Numbered from the stretch's first letter, positions 9,735 through 19,699 are shown. The stretch is DNA of 64,000 nt from Stentor roeselii (GCA_006503475.1 RSEH01000183.1:1-64000), one strand, 5' to 3'. Translations and numbers: made by a program. Notes: generated by a model from the sequence alone, not told the origin.

Positions 9735-10973
9735 TCATATCTCTAACTTATTAACTATTTTATTTTCTGTATCTATCCTGAAGATTTCACCATCATATTG
9801 TGCAAAATAAATATAAACTCCTCTTCGATACCCACAATAATTAGATAAGTCTTCTAGAGGATAATCTACTTTACTTCTTCTTTGATAGTTGTTTTCATCA
9901 ATTATTTCATACAAAAAGTCTTTTCTAACAATGATCCAGTTTTCAAATATATATTTGCTAGTATTTGCTTTAAAATCAAATCCTAGAGAATAATAATTGT
10001 CTTTCACATTATATTGCAACAAATAATTTAACTTAAATCCAATCACTAAAATCTTTGAAAAATATCTTGAAGCAGTAACTCGCATTGATGGAAAGGGCAT
10101 CGAACACATATTTGACCATGTTTTGTTAGTCAAGTCAAACTTCAAAGTTAGTTTCTCATTTTCATTAAGTGGGCCCTTTCCTCCAAAAATGTAAACACTT
10201 CGATTCATATAGCAACCCCCTGCGGTAAAAAGATTCTTGTTGCCTTTCAAGTTTTCATTTGAATTATCCCTGAAGTTGACAATATGAGCTTGTCCAGACA
10301 AGACTCCTTTTTTGACTCCACCATATACAAAGAACTTGTCATCACCAATCAGTACTGGACTAGAGCCAAAAGTAAATGAGTCAATTGAAACAGGATTATT
10401 TTCAAGTTTCAAAGTATCAAGGTTTAAAATGTTCAAAAAATTTTGATTCTTTGTCTGAAACATTAAAAAACTTGACTTATATTTAAAAGAACCGTCGAAT
10501 TCATCATCAAAGGCGGAGTAGATTCGATTGAACCCACTTTTTATAGAGTCTTCAACACTTGAATCATCGAAAACTCGAAAAAGCATCTCAAATTTTGGTT
10601 CTTTTTCTAATTTTAATTGAAAAGATTGAAGGTTATGAGAAGACTCTAAAGTTTCAAGTTGATTCTGAACAGACTTTAATTGATTGCTTATTAGCTCAGA
10701 AATTTCTGAAGTTAAAGATTGGATAGTTTCAATTAATTTGCATGTGAATCTTATCAGTCTCTGATTTAATTCTGAAAGATTTCGAGTAATCTGGATAAGC
10801 ATTGAACGATTCTTCTTCATCTGAATATATTCAGGGGTGATATATATGACCTGGCAAGACACTGAAGGAATCATATAATTTTTCAGATGCTCTTGACAAA
10901 CGAACAGTTGAGAATCCTTCGGAAATTCGTATTGAACTTTCCCTTTGCAATTACTCTCTCTGCACTTATCCAT
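9735..10973 (-). CDS. B-box-like zinc-finger, coiled-coil and kelch-repeat protein
   Basis: A 412-aa protein. The N-terminal residues C4, C9, C26 and H29 form a short B-box-like zinc site. Residues 55-110 are helical and Leu/Ser/Gln-rich, likely coiled coil. Residues about 150-400 contain kelch signatures (FFVYGG, SVYIFGG, and the TKTW-like LTNKTWSNM), so the C-terminus is probably a beta-propeller. Such layouts act as protein-binding scaffolds, often in ubiquitin ligases; the partner is unknown. The ATG is at 10973 and the stop is TGA. It is divergent to the zinc-finger pseudokinase with 68 nt between starts. Codons are A/T-rich compared with genes from 12.3 kb on. Confidence 0.7.
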   Translation of the reverse strand: MDKCRESNCKGKVQYEFPKDSQLFVCQEHLKNYMIPSVSCQVIYITPEYIQMKKNRSMLIQITRNLSELNQRLIRFTCKLIETIQSLTSEISELISNQLKSVQNQLETLESSHNLQSFQLKLEKEPKFEMLFRVFDDSSVEDSIKSGFNRIYSAFDDEFDGSFKYKSSFLMFQTKNQNFLNILNLDTLKLENNPVSIDSFTFGSSPVLIGDDKFFVYGGVKKGVLSGQAHIVNFRDNSNENLKGNKNLFTAGGCYMNRSVYIFGGKGPLNENEKLTLKFDLTNKTWSNMCSMPFPSMRVTASRYFSKILVIGFKLNYLLQYNVKDNYYSLGFDFKANTSKYIFENWIIVRKDFLYEIIDENNYQRRSKVDYPLEDLSNYCGYRRGVYIYFAQYDGEIFRIDTENKIVNKLEI

Positions 10974-11041
10974 AAATAACTATATTTAAGAAAATATTTA
11001 TTAGAAGAATTATAATTGTTTACTAAACTTAGCTTAAATAA

Positions 11042-12223
11042 ATGGAGTTCTGTGATGAATTTTGCTGCTTTGGAGAGGTTGGATGTCGTAACAAGGGGAA
11101 GCACTTTGTAAACCTTTCTCGGTACCATATGATTTGTGATGAGCACTTCAGTATTGATGAAAGTGAATTTCGATGCTGGTACTGCAAATCTAAATTTAAG
11201 GTTTTTAGAAGAGTTTTAGAACCTCAGTCCAAACTTTGTAGTGAATCTGGATTAAAGAATGAAAGAAACATATTTAATTCATATGAATCTCATAATGATA
11301 GCTCTGAAATCGTAATATCTCTTGATGAATGTGCTCAATCTTTAAATCCTAGAAAATCTCTAAATCGTACAATTCCGATTCTAATTTCTAGCGAGAATGA
11401 GGGGAATAGCTCACTAGATTATTTAAATCCTGGTATTATGTCACCAAAAGAAAAGTTTGATTCAATTAAATCATCTATATATCAGAATGATAGTTATAAA
11501 AATTCAAAGAAGAAATTCATCTATCATGATAAAATATATCAAGAGGATAACTTTTTTGTTTATTTTATATACATCAAGTTTCCAACTCTGCAAATATTAA
11601 TTAAAAATCACCTGAGTGAGGAATCATTTAGAATTAAACATAAAGCTTTATCTAATGAAATATCTTTATACAAGAAATTCTCTCGAATGATTACCGAAAA
11701 TAATTGTTTTTTAGAAGTTTTCTATGATAAATCACTACATAATAAAAATGAAAGAGAAATATTTTTAGAATATTATGAAAATTCACTTTTTGATTGTATC
11801 TATTTCAATATAAACCAAGGTAAATATGTGCCAGAAGCTCAATTAAAAAGTCTGATTTATAAGTTGATAAATTCTTTTTATCAATTAGAAAAAGAAGGAA
11901 TTTATCATCGAGATATTTCCCTTAATAACATACAAGTTAAAGATTGGAATTCTTTCAAAATTTTTAATTTCAGCAAGGCAACAAAAAATGTTGAACAGGA
12001 TCCATTAATTCCAATTAAAGATATCAAGGATTTAGGTAAGGTATTATTATGTTTATACAAGATGGATATAAACCCACCTGAAATATCAGATATCGATAAA
12101 GTTTTTTATCCATGGCTAAGAAACCTGCTAACTTTCATGATGCTTTCCGAAAACAAGGAATTAACCTTTAAAAGTTGCCTTGAAACCCTTATGGACCTCA
12201 CAGGTCTTCAATATCTTGAGTAA
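11042..12223 (+). CDS. Zinc-finger protein kinase homologue, probable pseudokinase
   Basis: A 393-aa protein. The first 50 residues hold a cluster of likely metal ligands (C4, C8, C9, C15, C32, H35, C45, C48). The C-terminal half from about residue 155 resembles a protein kinase. The catalytic loop is intact (HRDISLNN, H289), but the position of the metal-binding DFG motif reads NFS (309-311). No glycine-rich loop or VAIK lysine is obvious. It therefore looks catalytically dead or atypical; loss of the DFG Asp usually abolishes magnesium binding. Codons are AT-rich. No intron is seen. It starts 68 nt from the divergent kelch gene. Confidence 0.65.
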   Translation: MEFCDEFCCFGEVGCRNKGKHFVNLSRYHMICDEHFSIDESEFRCWYCKSKFKVFRRVLEPQSKLCSESGLKNERNIFNSYESHNDSSEIVISLDECAQSLNPRKSLNRTIPILISSENEGNSSLDYLNPGIMSPKEKFDSIKSSIYQNDSYKNSKKKFIYHDKIYQEDNFFVYFIYIKFPTLQILIKNHLSEESFRIKHKALSNEISLYKKFSRMITENNCFLEVFYDKSLHNKNEREIFLEYYENSLFDCIYFNINQGKYVPEAQLKSLIYKLINSFYQLEKEGIYHRDISLNNIQVKDWNSFKIFNFSKATKNVEQDPLIPIKDIKDLGKVLLCLYKMDINPPEISDIDKVFYPWLRNLLTFMMLSENKELTFKSCLETLMDLTGLQYLE

Positions 12224-12284
12224 TCTTAATAAAAAGTAATCCTATTCATCTATCTCCAAAACAATCTCCAAGTAATAATAATAA

Positions 12285-13859
12285 ATGAACCCAATAACAA
12301 CTAAATCAGAGTCCCACTTTTACAACTTTACCCATGAAAAGGCAGGAATGCAAGGTCTAGACCGTGAAAAGATCGACCAAATAATCTACGAGGCCAGTAA
12401 AAACTCTGACTTTTACCGTCACCAACAAGAGATGTCAAAATCCGCAGAAGAAAAAGTGCATTCAATGCAAAACCAGATCAAGCAAGAACTAAACAAAGGT
12501 CCAGCCTATGTTAGTCTCTTAACCGAAAAGATCAACAAAAAGTTAAACGAATACGAATCAGAGCGAATAATGAGCGAGACCTGGATTCACATCGACATGG
12601 ACATGTTTTACGCCCAGGTGGAAATCAGGGACAACCCAGACCTCGGAGACAAGCCGATCGCAGTGGGAGACCATTCAATGATATCAACTGCCAACTACAT
12701 CGCTCGCACTTTCGGAGTCCGCAGTGCCATGCCTGGCTTCATCGGCAAAAAGCTCTGTCCCGAGCTGGTCTTCGTCAAGCCGAACTTCTCGAAATACCGA
12801 GTGGACGGTGAAAAAGTCAGAGAAATCTTCAAAGAATTTGACCCTGACTTCGAAAGCATGGGTCTTGATGAAGGCCATCTCAGAGTCACTGAAGTTTTAA
12901 TCAACCTTGACATGAACCATGATGAAGGCAGGATGAAACTTGCGAAAATCATCAGGGAGAAAATATTTGAAAGTACTCGACTCACTGCCTCTGCTGGCAT
13001 CGCCTGCAATAAAGTCCTTGCTAAAATCGCGACTGACATGGGAAAGCCCAACGGTCAGTTTTTAGTCCCTTTCGAAAGAAATGAAATTATCCAGTTCATG
13101 GCGAGTTTAAAAGTCAGGAAAATTCCTGGAATAGGAAAAGTTTTAGAAAAAATGCTGAATGAATTTGGAGTTTTTGAATGTCAGGATATTTTCAAGAAAA
13201 AACTTGACTTGTTTATCGCGTTTTCTGAAAGCACTTTTTCATTTTTCGCTCGAGCGGCACTTGGCATTGGCCAGGTTTTCCATTCTGAGCAGCGAGAAGA
13301 TCAAAAAAGTGTCAGTGTTTCCAAGACTTTCAGAGCGACTGACAGTCGCGAAGGTCTTGTTAATATGTTGAAAGTGTTTGCGAAAGATGTCAGTGATGAA
13401 CTGACTGAGAAGCAAGCATCTGCGAAGTGCTTTTCAGTCTCCATCAAGAACTTCAGATTTGAAAGCAAAGTTAAAAGTGAGACCCTTCCTCGATATATTC
13501 ACAAGGCAGATGAAGTTTTCAACGCAGCTTTGAACATCTTCAGTGATTTCGACTTGAAGGAAAAAGTCAGGCTGCTCGGCCTTCGGGCTTCCAGCTTGAT
13601 TTACCATCGGCCTGGAATACTTGAGGAGATCCTTGGAAAGGCGCAAGAAACTGAAAAGCCGAAAGTAGGCGTCAAGGTAAAAGAACAGAAATGTCCGATT
13701 TGCAACAAGTCTTTTCTTTACACTGACTCTCGAATGCAGGTGCACATCGATCAGTGCATGCAAGACGACCCTGTTAAAACAGTGAAAAAAGGAAGAAAAA
13801 GGACGAAAGCTGAGCCTAGTCCAATGTTAACCCTTGACAAATTCTACAAAAAAAAGTGA
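12285..13859 (+). CDS. POLK: DNA polymerase kappa (Y-family translesion polymerase)
   Basis: A 524-aa nuclear lesion-bypass polymerase. The N-terminal extension (residues 20-100, starting GMQGLDREKIDQII) matches the N-clasp that distinguishes Pol kappa from other Y-family enzymes. The palm has IHIDMDMFYA (D104, D106) and SMGLDEGHL (D195, E196), the metal-binding carboxylates. The family more often has SLDEAYL at the second site, so Gly-for-Ser and Gly-for-Ala are departures. GIACNKVLAKIATDMGKPNG is the conserved fingers/palm segment. A C-terminal zinc finger CPIC-x-HIDQC (about 470-490) is a UBZ-type ubiquitin-binding motif, which would recruit it to modified PCNA. It is shorter than the human protein, with one UBZ instead of two. 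Codons are GC-rich for this window. Confidence 0.93.
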   Translation: MNPITTKSESHFYNFTHEKAGMQGLDREKIDQIIYEASKNSDFYRHQQEMSKSAEEKVHSMQNQIKQELNKGPAYVSLLTEKINKKLNEYESERIMSETWIHIDMDMFYAQVEIRDNPDLGDKPIAVGDHSMISTANYIARTFGVRSAMPGFIGKKLCPELVFVKPNFSKYRVDGEKVREIFKEFDPDFESMGLDEGHLRVTEVLINLDMNHDEGRMKLAKIIREKIFESTRLTASAGIACNKVLAKIATDMGKPNGQFLVPFERNEIIQFMASLKVRKIPGIGKVLEKMLNEFGVFECQDIFKKKLDLFIAFSESTFSFFARAALGIGQVFHSEQREDQKSVSVSKTFRATDSREGLVNMLKVFAKDVSDELTEKQASAKCFSVSIKNFRFESKVKSETLPRYIHKADEVFNAALNIFSDFDLKEKVRLLGLRASSLIYHRPGILEEILGKAQETEKPKVGVKVKEQKCPICNKSFLYTDSRMQVHIDQCMQDDPVKTVKKGRKRTKAEPSPMLTLDKFYKKK

Positions 13860-13924
13860 TTATTTATGGTTTTCGTCTGTTCCTCAGTCACTTATTTTCA
13901 TTCATAAACTTCACCATCTAATAA

Positions 13925-14806
13925 ATGGAAGAAAGTCCAGAGACCAACGTCGAGCAAGGCCCAACTGACGAGATAGACGAACTAATGTAACCCTTACTCA
14001 GTAACACCCTGGAAGACCAGCGCAAAGACCACGAGAAAAACGGTCGATTTCTGGAAGCCGATACGGTTTATCAGCGCATCCTGAAGCTTCGCCAGGACCA
14101 GAAACGAACTCGAGAACAGAAACTGAAAGAAAAGCAAGACAAGGAATCTGGTGACATCGAAGTCGAATACAACGAAGAACTTAAAAACTTCAACCTTGAC
14201 TGGGACGACAGAATGGAAAAGTACAAAAACATGTGTAAAGACTCAGAAGATCAACTTAAGTCAAAACAAGCTGCTGAGTTCGAATCGACCACAAAGACCT
14301 TAGAAGAAACAATTCCTATCATTCCGAAGCACTCTTCAGAATACCTCAACTTGAAGAGAATCCAAAACACTCTCGTCAGGAACAAAGAGTACAAAGAAGC
14401 TCACGTCATTCAGCAGACCATGGCCGATCTAGAAGAAAAGGAAAAACTCAGCTGGGGCGACGAGAGAAATGCGAAAATCCAACAAAACCTTCAAGCTCTC
14501 ACTAAACGGCAGGAAAATGAACTCAATCGTCTTGTAATGAAAGCGAAAAACGGCTTCGACGAGCTGAAAAAGCAGCGAGCAGCTGAACTGGAAAGTCTTA
14601 TCAAGAAGTACCAGAACATTCAGAAGGAGATGAAAATCGCTCATAAACTCGAAGCTAACAGACTCAGCGGACTTCATACAACTGGCTCTGGGTTGTTTAA
14701 GACTGACTTGACTGCCAGTGCACGACAGATCTTTAAGATTAAGAGAACTCCCAGTGATACGAACAATGGCCAGGGAGAAGGCGCTGAGGTTGAAGTGGCT
14801 AACTAA
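13925..14806 (+). CDS. Coiled-coil protein with a 15-nt intron, unrecognised
   Basis: From ATG at 13925 the frame meets TAA within the intron at 13987-14001. Splicing it out gives 288 aa. The product is almost entirely charged helix (Lys/Glu-rich), likely a long coiled coil, with a Ser/Thr tail (TASARQIFKIKRTPSDT). I know no specific function. Similar all-helical proteins are common among cytoskeletal components of ciliates, but that is only a guess. Its TAA is 3 nt from the stop of the convergent DCAF11 gene. Confidence 0.75.
13987..14001 (+). other. 15-nt intron
   Basis: GTAACCCTTACTCAG. An in-frame TAA is at positions 2-4 of the intron, and A is at position 10. Removal restores LIN-TLEDQ in one frame. 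Confidence 0.92.
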
Positions 14807-14809
14807 TAA

Positions 14810-16147
14810 TTAGGTTGAGAAGTAGGTGATCTTCTGGTCGAATGAGGTCGCTGCGATGTATGGGTGGTAAGGGTGCCAAGAGACGTCCCTGCATACATCT
14901 TCACCCATGCCGAAATCTTCATCTACGTTCGTTGTTTCTAGAACTGATACTTTTTTACCTGTGAAGGTGTCGTATATGAATACTTTCCCGTCTGCACTTC
15001 CACTGTATACGAATCGTTGACCCGTTGTTGTGAGAGGGGAGAAGTAACATCGGATTAGGGTCATTAGAACTTTGTGACCCCGGAATGTTAGAATTGATGA
15101 ATCTTCTGATAGCTTTTTGTGGTAGTTTTCTAATGGGTATGACCTGGACATATAATTAAACTGCATATGATATCGATGCGTTCTCCTAAACTGTATATAC
15201 TGCTCACGAGTAGTCATAGTTCTAATATCCCAGTACTTCAAGCACTGATCTTTTCCATTAGAAATCAAATGAATTCCATCATTCTGAGAACTAATACAGG
15301 TGATTCCTTCCCGATGTCCAATTAAAACTCCAGCGACTTTATTCCCTCCCATCCTTTTATCCCAGACCTTGATAGAACTGTCATCAGATCCGGAGTAAAT
15401 GACAGGAGACTCATCACTTTCAAAACAAGTAGTATTAATATCATCATTATGCGCATTTTCAACTCTATAAGAAATTTCATGCTGGTTCAAGTCAAAAATC
15501 TCAATAGTATTAGACTTGGTCCCTAAAAGCACTTCATTCCCATCAGCCGAGAACTGACAACTGAATACTCCATAATTGTCATTATTAGAGTTAAGCAGAA
15601 TCGTCCTCTGAGTATTATTTCCTTGAAATTGCTGTAACGGGTCATCATTAATTTTTATTAAGTTCAACAAAGGACAGACCGAAGAATAAATCAAATAGTT
15701 CTGGTCCCTGCTCATGTCCAAGTCCGTGATAGTCCAGGCGATTGACCTTGCGTTGAAAGTATTAATACAATTCATTTCTTCAACTCCTGACGAGCAGTCA
15801 TAAATCTTGATCTCATCCTGAGAAGAGCAGTAAAACAAGTCCCCTGTTTCAGAGAACTGCCCGTTGTAAACCCTGGAATTGAACTCTTCATCAACACGAA
15901 GGACCTACTTACTTCCTACCTTTTTAGGCACATCATACTGAGCCTCATGCTCAGTATCTTGATAATTTCTTATCCTCTGACAAGAACTCAACGAGTTGAT
16001 TTCCCGATCGTCCACAAAAGAACCCGCCCGATACTCAAGGTCTTCCTTATCATCACTCATGCGAAACATGTCCGAGTCCATCTCCCTGGTAATCAAGAAT
16101 CTAAAAAATTCCATTAATAACAAACCTTCCAAGAAGATTCCTCCCAT
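14810..16147 (-). CDS. DCAF11: DCAF11/WDR23-type WD40 protein
   Basis: A 440-aa WD40 propeller protein after removal of a 15-nt intron at 15905-15919. After the intron the reading is VLRVDEEFNSRVYNGQFS, the standard entry to the DCAF11 propeller. Later come SGSDDSSIKVWDKRM, ISNGKDQCLKYWDIR, TFRGHKVLMTLIRCYFSP and RDVSWHPYHPYIA, all close to human WDR23. DCAF11 is a substrate receptor of CUL4-DDB1 ubiquitin ligases. The WDIR-type tetrad that often contacts DDB1 is visible. The N-terminus starts MGG and precedes an acidic stretch. The start is 15 nt from SPAG6 on the other strand, and the stop is 3 nt from the convergent coiled-coil gene. Confidence 0.9.
15905..15919 (-). other. 15-nt intron
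   Basis: On the minus strand GTAGGAAGTAAGTAG, phase 0, ending in an in-frame TAG, with A at position 10. The exons on both sides belong to the same WD40 protein. Confidence 0.92.
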
Positions 16148-16162
16148 TTTCTAATAATTCAA
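16148..16162. promoter_or_regulatory. 15-bp divergent start region, DCAF11 and SPAG6
   Basis: Only 15 bp separate the two start codons. Any core promoter elements must lie within the coding regions or these 15 bp, and the two 5' UTRs must be tiny or overlap. Confidence 0.6.
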
Positions 16163-17683
16163 ATGAGCCGAGCAGTGCTTCAACCATTCGAAGAATACCA
16201 AAAAGCGCGAGTCACATTCGTGCAGACAGTTGCAGAACTAGCGACAAGACCACAGAACATCGACGCTCTTCAAAGTGCAGGAGTCATGTCACTTCTAAGA
16301 CCACTTCTTCTAGACAACGTGCCAAGCATTCAGCAGTCCGCTGCTCTTGCGCTTGGAAGACTTGCGAACTACTCAGACGACTTGGCTGAGCAAGTGGTCG
16401 CTGCCGATATTTTACCCCAGCTTGTTTTAAGCCTTGCTGAGCAGAACCGTTTTTATAAAAAAGCTGCGGCTTTTGTGCTCCGAGCAGTCGCTAAGCACTC
16501 AGCTGAGCTGGCGCAAGCAGTAGTTGACAGCGGGGCACTTGAGTCACTGGTCACCTGCTTGGAAGAGTTCGACCCTGGCGTGAAGGAAAGCGCGGCCTGG
16601 GCATTGGGTTACATCGGAAGACACAATGGTCAACTGGCGAACTGTGTCGTGGAAGCAGGAGCCATTCCTCTTCTTGTCCTCTGCGTGCAAGAGCCTGAGC
16701 TTTCACTGAGAAGAATCGCGGCGAGTTCTCTCAGCGACATCGCGCGTCATTCGGCAGACCTCGCTCAAAAAGTAGTTGATGCAGGGGCAGTGCCGCACCT
16801 TTCTCAGTACATAAACAACCCAGACGCACAGTTGAAAAGACAGGTCTGTTCTTGTTTATCGCAAATCGCCAAGCACACAGTTGAACTCGCAGAAGCTGTT
16901 GTGGAAGCTGAGATCTTTCCGAGAATTCTTAATTGTTTGAAGGACTCTGACATGCACGTCAAGAAAAACGCGGCGACTTGCATCAGAGAAATCGCGAAAC
17001 AAAACCCGGCCCTTGCTAAGTTGATTGTTAATGCCGGAGGCGCTGCTGCTATTGTTGACTATATCAGTGAAGTCAAGGGAAACCCGCGTCTTCCTGGGAT
17101 TATGACTCTCGGGTACATCGGCGCTTTTGATGAGAGTCTCGCGATGGGAGTCATTGTGTCTAAAGGCGTTCCTCCCTTGAAAGATGCCTTGAAAAATGAA
17201 GGCGAAGATCATTTGAAAGCGGCTTCTGCTTGGTCCCTTGGGCAGATTGGAAAGCACAGCGCTGACCACTCAAGAGCCCTTGCTGAGTTAGATGTTCCTA
17301 ACTGCCTGCTAGCTGCCTACATCGACGATAAAAGCAGTGAAGACCTCAAGGCGAAGTCGAAAAGAGCTCTAAAGTCAATCGTGCAGATCTGCTCGTATCT
17401 ACCCGCACTTGAACCTCTTCTCCAACTCGCACCTCCAAACATATTAAAATACGTTGTCAGTCAATTCGCGAAAACTCTTCCTCACGACCTGGCAGCCCGA
17501 AGGACCTTCGTCCAAAGTGGAGGTCTTCAAAAAGTTCAAGAAATCAAAGCGCCTCCAGGTTCAAAGTTGCGTGAGTACAAAGAAGCGATAAACTCTTTAT
17601 ACCCGACAGAGATAGTCCAGTACTACTCCCCTGACTACGCCGAGACCTTGTTGAAGAAGATAGACGAGTACAACCAATCATAG
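16163..17683 (+). CDS. SPAG6: SPAG6/PF16, axonemal central-pair armadillo protein
   Basis: A 506-aa protein, essentially the family length (about 509 in mammals). It is built of tandem armadillo repeats, for example SAALALGRLANYSDDLA, ESAAWALGYIGRHN, RRIAASSLSDIARHS and KNAATCIREIAKQN. SPAG6/PF16 stabilises the C1 microtubule of the ciliary central pair and is needed for ciliary beating. The N-terminus MSRAVLQPFEEYQKAR matches the family start. Codons are C- and G-ending, as expected of a highly expressed gene. It shares a 15-bp start region with DCAF11. No intron is seen. Confidence 0.96.
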   Translation: MSRAVLQPFEEYQKARVTFVQTVAELATRPQNIDALQSAGVMSLLRPLLLDNVPSIQQSAALALGRLANYSDDLAEQVVAADILPQLVLSLAEQNRFYKKAAAFVLRAVAKHSAELAQAVVDSGALESLVTCLEEFDPGVKESAAWALGYIGRHNGQLANCVVEAGAIPLLVLCVQEPELSLRRIAASSLSDIARHSADLAQKVVDAGAVPHLSQYINNPDAQLKRQVCSCLSQIAKHTVELAEAVVEAEIFPRILNCLKDSDMHVKKNAATCIREIAKQNPALAKLIVNAGGAAAIVDYISEVKGNPRLPGIMTLGYIGAFDESLAMGVIVSKGVPPLKDALKNEGEDHLKAASAWSLGQIGKHSADHSRALAELDVPNCLLAAYIDDKSSEDLKAKSKRALKSIVQICSYLPALEPLLQLAPPNILKYVVSQFAKTLPHDLAARRTFVQSGGLQKVQEIKAPPGSKLREYKEAINSLYPTEIVQYYSPDYAETLLKKIDEYNQS

Positions 17684-17717
17684 CTAGAATAACTAAAAGT
17701 TTGAAAATTCAGTTATA

Positions 17718-18905
17718 ATGGCAGCCAGAGCTCGAAAAAAACAGCCTTCGCCCCCACCTCCTCCTGTCCAGGCGCCTGTCGTCGTTGCGGAAGTTCACGA
17801 GCCGGAAAAACCCAAACTCCACCCCGGCCTCTATGGAAGGGTCGTCATTGTCCTGCCTTACGACTGTCCTGACCACGTCGCTCGCATTCAGGGCATTCAA
17901 GAGCGGATTTCTTGTGAAAAACTCAAACTGGGAACTATCAGTCGCAGTGCTTTGGCCTCTCGATCGTTTAAAGCAGAAGAAATCGCGGATCCCAACTTTG
18001 ACATCTTGACAGGGTTCGTGTTGATTGACTCTGAGTCGAGACTTTACGTGATTGAAGGACTCGCTGAAGGATGCATCAAAACACTTGTCAATGAAATGCC
18101 TCGGGAACAGGCTAATCAAAATAACATGAAATTTCTGATGAACCTCGAAGTCAAATTCGACCAAAGACTTTACCTTGACTTCGGAGCAGACTTGAAAAGG
18201 ATCAAGTTGCGGGAACCGCTGCAGAAGATCTTGATGAACCCTGATATTTATATTAAGGCGAAAGTTAGTGAAGAACTCATGGAAACGTTGAATAAGGCAA
18301 TGGAACTTAGAAGGGCTGATAGATTAAAACTTGTCAGGGACTTCAACATCTGTCCTACTGTCGCTAATCTTTACTTACTTGAGAGAAAGTACGGTGATGC
18401 TCTCACTGACCTTGATATTTATGGAAAAACTTCTAAGGTTAAAAAAGTGGAATTCAAGGAAACCTCTTCTTTGTCTCCCAAAGCTAAAAGTCCTGAGAAG
18501 GTTAAGGAAAAAAGAACGAGACTTAAGGTGAAGGATGACCTGGATATGAATAATGACGCTTTTCTTGCGATACTTGAGGAAAGGAAGGCCTGTGGAAATA
18601 AAAATTTCACTCAGGTTAATAAGGAAAAGGTCAGGGAAAAAAGCGACTTTAACTCAGTCACAAGGCCGAAGGACTACTTGAAAAATGAACATGAAACTGG
18701 AGAGGTTTTTGTTTATAGTGGACAAAAGTTGAATTATACTGAACTTATGAAGTGGAAACTTTCTAATGAGTTCTTGCAGGACCCTAAACATTTTTATACT
18801 TTAAGTCCGGATTACTTGACACTTTCGTGGCCTTTGGTTGATGAGGACAAACTCAAGTCTGATGAAAGGGAAAAGTTTTCAGGGACTCGGTTGAAATATA
18901 AGTAA
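17718..18905 (+). CDS. Unrecognised protein with a Pro-rich N-terminus; tentatively CFAP92-like
   Basis: A 395-aa protein. Residues 1-30 are Arg/Lys- then Pro/Ala-rich (PSPPPPPVQAP). Residues about 35-140 look like a compact domain (YGRVVIVLPYDCPDH, FVLIDSESRLYVIEGLAEG). The rest is basic and helical, with a Lys/Ser linker near 245-275. The FVLID-x-IEGLAEG segment reminded me of the DUF4550 proteins related to CFAP92, but I cannot confirm this. It follows SPAG6 on the same strand after 34 nt. Third positions are C-rich at the start and drift to T/G-rich later. Confidence 0.55.
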   Translation: MAARARKKQPSPPPPPVQAPVVVAEVHEPEKPKLHPGLYGRVVIVLPYDCPDHVARIQGIQERISCEKLKLGTISRSALASRSFKAEEIADPNFDILTGFVLIDSESRLYVIEGLAEGCIKTLVNEMPREQANQNNMKFLMNLEVKFDQRLYLDFGADLKRIKLREPLQKILMNPDIYIKAKVSEELMETLNKAMELRRADRLKLVRDFNICPTVANLYLLERKYGDALTDLDIYGKTSKVKKVEFKETSSLSPKAKSPEKVKEKRTRLKVKDDLDMNNDAFLAILEERKACGNKNFTQVNKEKVREKSDFNSVTRPKDYLKNEHETGEVFVYSGQKLNYTELMKWKLSNEFLQDPKHFYTLSPDYLTLSWPLVDEDKLKSDEREKFSGTRLKYK

Positions 18906-19042
18906 AGTTGTTATGTTTAGATAATATTGTGATGCAGTAGAAGTCTTCAATAGTTTTATGAAATACCGATGCAGGCTACGATTTCTTAATTTAACGAAAA
19001 AAGCAAATTTTCATATTTATCGAATGTTGAGTTACTATAATA

Positions 19043-19699
19043 ATGTCATCGAATCACCGCCAAAACAAAAAAACACAAAAAAATTCAGCAGATCTTTCTC
19101 CTTCCACACCTCGTATCCCCAGCTCTCAAATCCATTCCAAACGTAGAACATCTTTGCACATCCAAGGAACTCCTCCTAAATTCCAGCAACATCATCATCA
19201 CTCCTCAAGTCCCGACACACATGAAGAGTCAACTGAACTTCCAGAATCAATAGAAAGTTGTAAACGCATTAAAAAGACTCTTGAGTCAAAAATCAATTAT
19301 TCGCTGTCTTTATTTAAACAAGCGAATTCAAGATATTTGAATGAAAATCGAGGGGAAACTTTAGAAAGGGTTTGCAAGAGAAAAGATCTTGACCAACTCT
19401 CCAGTGAACTCGACAAGATTAGCCAGGAAAAAGACAAATCTTTGAAGAAAATCACTGAAATCAAGTCTTTTCTATGTAAAGATAGAGAACTTGACGATGA
19501 AAGAACTGAATTAAACATATTTTCAAAAATCTGTGAATTGAAATCGCAGCTTTCTCAGCTGAGGGAAAGACTGATCACTGCAGAATCTAACATTCATCAC
19601 ACTGAACCAGATTACATAAACATCGTGGAAACCTTCACTCAAGAGATCCTTTATGAAAACAATGAAGAGCCTCCTACTTGCAAGTGTGTAATAGTCTAA
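19043..19699 (+). CDS. Coiled-coil protein with C-terminal CaaX box
   Basis: A 218-aa protein. Residues 1-65 are polar and probably disordered, with a run of four histidines. Residues 75-190 are heptad-like coiled coil (LERVCKRKDLDQLSSELDKI). The last residues, CKCVIV, form a CaaX box (CVIV) with a second cysteine two residues upstream. That is the classical signal for prenylation plus palmitoylation, so the protein is predicted to be a membrane-anchored coiled coil. No family is recognised. The ATG context is AATAATG. Confidence 0.65.
   Translation: MSSNHRQNKKTQKNSADLSPSTPRIPSSQIHSKRRTSLHIQGTPPKFQQHHHHSSSPDTHEESTELPESIESCKRIKKTLESKINYSLSLFKQANSRYLNENRGETLERVCKRKDLDQLSSELDKISQEKDKSLKKITEIKSFLCKDRELDDERTELNIFSKICELKSQLSQLRERLITAESNIHHTEPDYINIVETFTQEILYENNEEPPTCKCVIV

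Noticed and set aside
13925-14806. Calling the in-frame TAA at 13988-13990 a frameshift or pseudogene signal
   Set aside because: Exact removal of a 15-nt GT-AG intron restores the frame, and the same rule works in six other genes.
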